Assembly (NCBI GenBank): GCA_002329575.1
Contig: DCTK01000024.1
Location: 12,397 to 18,601, forward strand
Length of the DNA stretch: 6,205 nucleotides
Origin: Sutterella sp. UBA1442
GTDB taxonomy: Bacteria > Pseudomonadota > Gammaproteobacteria > Burkholderiales > Burkholderiaceae_F
Direction of reading: 5' to 3'
Positions within the stretch are counted from its first letter, which is position 1, and each line of letters starts with the position of its first letter. The notes beneath the pieces were generated by a model. That model ran no database searches, was not told the origin of the DNA, and saw nothing but the letters and a program-made list of their open reading frames with translations. The position numbers and the translations under genes were made by a program. Below, piece by piece: positions 4,765-6,205 of the stretch.

Positions 4765-6177
4765 ATGCTCAATAACTTAAGTCAACGTCTGTCTAAGGTC
4801 ATCAAGACCATGCGTGGCCAAGCCCGTTTGACAGAAGAAAATACCAAAGACATGTTGCGTGAAGTGCGCATTGCACTTCTGGAAGCCGACGTCGCCTTGC
4901 CCGTGGTGCGAGAATTAATCGCCCGCATCAAAGCCAAGGCCATGAATGAAGAAGTGATCGGAAACCTCAATCCCGGTCAGGCGTTAGTGGGCATTGTTCA
5001 AGAAGAACTAACAGACATTATCGGGGCGCGATTCTCTGACAAAGAAAAAGAGATCAATCTTGCCTCTCAGCCGCCCGCCATCATCTTATTGGCCGGTCTG
5101 CAAGGTGCCGGTAAAACGACTTCTGCCGGTAAACTCGCTCACTATCTCGTGACCGAGAAAAAGAAAAAAGTACTGACGGTGTCCACCGACGTTTATCGCC
5201 CTGCCGCTGCCGATCAACTTAAAGTGATTACGGAGCAAGCCGGCGCTGACAATTTCGCCATGGACGCTCAGGCTAAGCCACTTGCCATTGCAACCGATGC
5301 ACTGGCTCACGCCAAGCGTCACTTCTATGATGTCTTGATTGTTGATACCGCCGGTCGCCTCTCCATTGACGAGGCGATGATGAATGAAGTCGCAGAGCTT
5401 CATCAATCATTGCAACCAGTCGAAACGCTCTTTGTGGCTGACGCCATGCTCGGTCAAACAGCAGTACAAGCTGCTCAAGCCTTCAATGAAAGGCTCTCTC
5501 TGACCGGCGTTATCCTCACCAAGCTTGACGGTGACAGCCGCGGCGGTGCTGCACTTTCCGTTGCCTACACCACTAATAAGCCGATTAAATTCGTCGGTGT
5601 AAGCGAGAAAATTGACGGCCTTGAACCTTTCAATCCCGAGGGTATGGCTAGCCGCATCTTGGGCATGGGTGACATTGTTGCCTTGGTTAAAGATGTTCAA
5701 AAAGCCATTGACGTTGAGCAAACTCAAAAATTAGCCCAAAAGATGAAGTCGGGCAACAAGTTCGACCTCAATGACTTCAAAGCTCAACTCGGTCAAATGA
5801 AAAACATGGGGTCGTTTTCAAGCATGCTTGAGAAACTTCCGGCGCAATTCCAGGAAGCGGCTACTAAACTTGATGACGAACAAGCTCAAAAAGCCATTGC
5901 CCGCACGGAAGGCATTATCAACTCCATGACTGCTTACGAGCGCAGCCACCCCGATGTAATCAAGGCCAGCCGTAAGCGTCGCATTGCTGCGGGCTCCGGA
6001 GTACCGGTTCAAGAAGTCAACAAACTTTTAAAACAGTTTGAGCAAACCCAAGCCATGATGCGCACGATGCAAAAAGGAGGCCTCTCCAAAATGATGCGTG
6101 CTTTGGGTGGAATGAAAGGCATGCGTGGTTTAGGCGGCATGGGTGGAATGGGCGGCTTCGGCGGTTTCGGACGATAA
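4765..6177 (+). CDS. ffh: Signal recognition particle GTPase Ffh
   Basis: The complete 470-residue protein subunit of the bacterial SRP (E. coli Ffh is 453). With 4.5S RNA it binds signal sequences of nascent membrane proteins and delivers ribosomes to FtsY at the inner membrane. The N domain is a helical bundle (1 to about 95) containing ALLEADVAL (37-45). The G domain carries G1 GLQGAGKTT (111-119), G2 DVYRPAA (142-148), G3 DTAGR (194-198), G4 TKLD (252-255), the DGDSRGG loop (255-261) and closing GVSEKIDGLEPF (278-289). The M domain (about 325-440) has the RNA-binding SRKRRIAAGSG (402-412) and methionine-rich helices (MMRTMQKGG). The tail (448-470) is Gly/Met/Phe-rich. All GTPase motifs are intact. 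The start at 4765 gives the standard N-terminus (MLNNLSQRLSKVIKTMRGQ). It is divergent from ypjD. The next 28 bases show no terminator. Confidence 0.98.
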   Translation: MLNNLSQRLSKVIKTMRGQARLTEENTKDMLREVRIALLEADVALPVVRELIARIKAKAMNEEVIGNLNPGQALVGIVQEELTDIIGARFSDKEKEINLASQPPAIILLAGLQGAGKTTSAGKLAHYLVTEKKKKVLTVSTDVYRPAAADQLKVITEQAGADNFAMDAQAKPLAIATDALAHAKRHFYDVLIVDTAGRLSIDEAMMNEVAELHQSLQPVETLFVADAMLGQTAVQAAQAFNERLSLTGVILTKLDGDSRGGAALSVAYTTNKPIKFVGVSEKIDGLEPFNPEGMASRILGMGDIVALVKDVQKAIDVEQTQKLAQKMKSGNKFDLNDFKAQLGQMKNMGSFSSMLEKLPAQFQEAATKLDDEQAQKAIARTEGIINSMTAYERSHPDVIKASRKRRIAAGSGVPVQEVNKLLKQFEQTQAMMRTMQKGGLSKMMRALGGMKGMRGLGGMGGMGGFGGFGR

Positions 6178-6205
6178 AAAGTGAATGATCGCACCCGTAT
6201 TCTCG

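Noticed and set aside
5086..5727. Two abutting 106-codon leftward open frames opposite ffh
   Set aside because: Both mirror conserved Ffh G-domain coding sequence; the equal lengths are coincidental and neither shows a ribosome-binding site or domain.
6106..6174. Gly/Met/Phe-rich repeat at the end of ffh as an unusual extension
   Set aside because: Methionine- and glycine-rich tails are common in bacterial Ffh and the total length is only slightly above that of E. coli, so it is ordinary.
6009..6194. Leftward proline-rich 61-codon frame opposite the ffh tail
   Set aside because: The proline repeats are the reverse complement of the Gly/Met-rich Ffh C-terminus codons, not an independent protein.
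6181..6205. Possible start of a downstream gene at a GTG (V/M-N-D-R-T-R-I-L)
   Set aside because: Only eight codons are visible before the window ends and the ribosome-binding site is weak; an overlapping ATG at 6185 is equally possible, so no gene can be supported.

Overview
The window looks like chromosomal DNA of a betaproteobacterium, most likely in Burkholderiales. Its moderate GC content suggests a host-associated lineage such as Sutterellaceae rather than a GC-rich soil Burkholderia. That placement rests on gene families and gene order, namely a DUF3426 protein followed by a PfkB/adenosine-kinase-like gene, and ffh divergent from a ypjD - PP0621 - ampD - yggT run. It is an inference without a database search.

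Layout: (1) Positions 1-1608 read rightward: the 3' part of a DUF3426 membrane protein gene, a strong intrinsic terminator hairpin, then a PfkB-family sugar/nucleoside kinase whose start codon lies only six bases after the terminator U-tract. (2) Positions 1620-2291 read leftward: a class I SAM-dependent methyltransferase with its own sigma70-like promoter, overlapped by a near-perfect Fur-type operator. (3) Positions 2335-4656 read leftward: a tight four-gene run in the order ypjD (CcsA-like membrane protein), a PP0621-type zinc-finger membrane protein, ampD (peptidoglycan recycling amidase) and a two-repeat YggT membrane protein, closed by a strong hairpin terminator. (4) Positions 4657-4764 are the divergent intergenic region. 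(5) Positions 4765-6177 read rightward: full-length ffh, the SRP GTPase. The last 28 bases hold no complete feature.

Most of the window is housekeeping: membrane protein targeting (Ffh), envelope and cytochrome-assembly-type membrane proteins, and cell-wall recycling. The accessory-looking element is the methyltransferase gene, a single-gene transcription unit set between two conserved blocks and apparently controlled by iron through Fur. I see no mobile element, CRISPR array, rRNA or tRNA, and no convincing multi-gene novel system. The Fur-box methyltransferase is the observation most worth following up.
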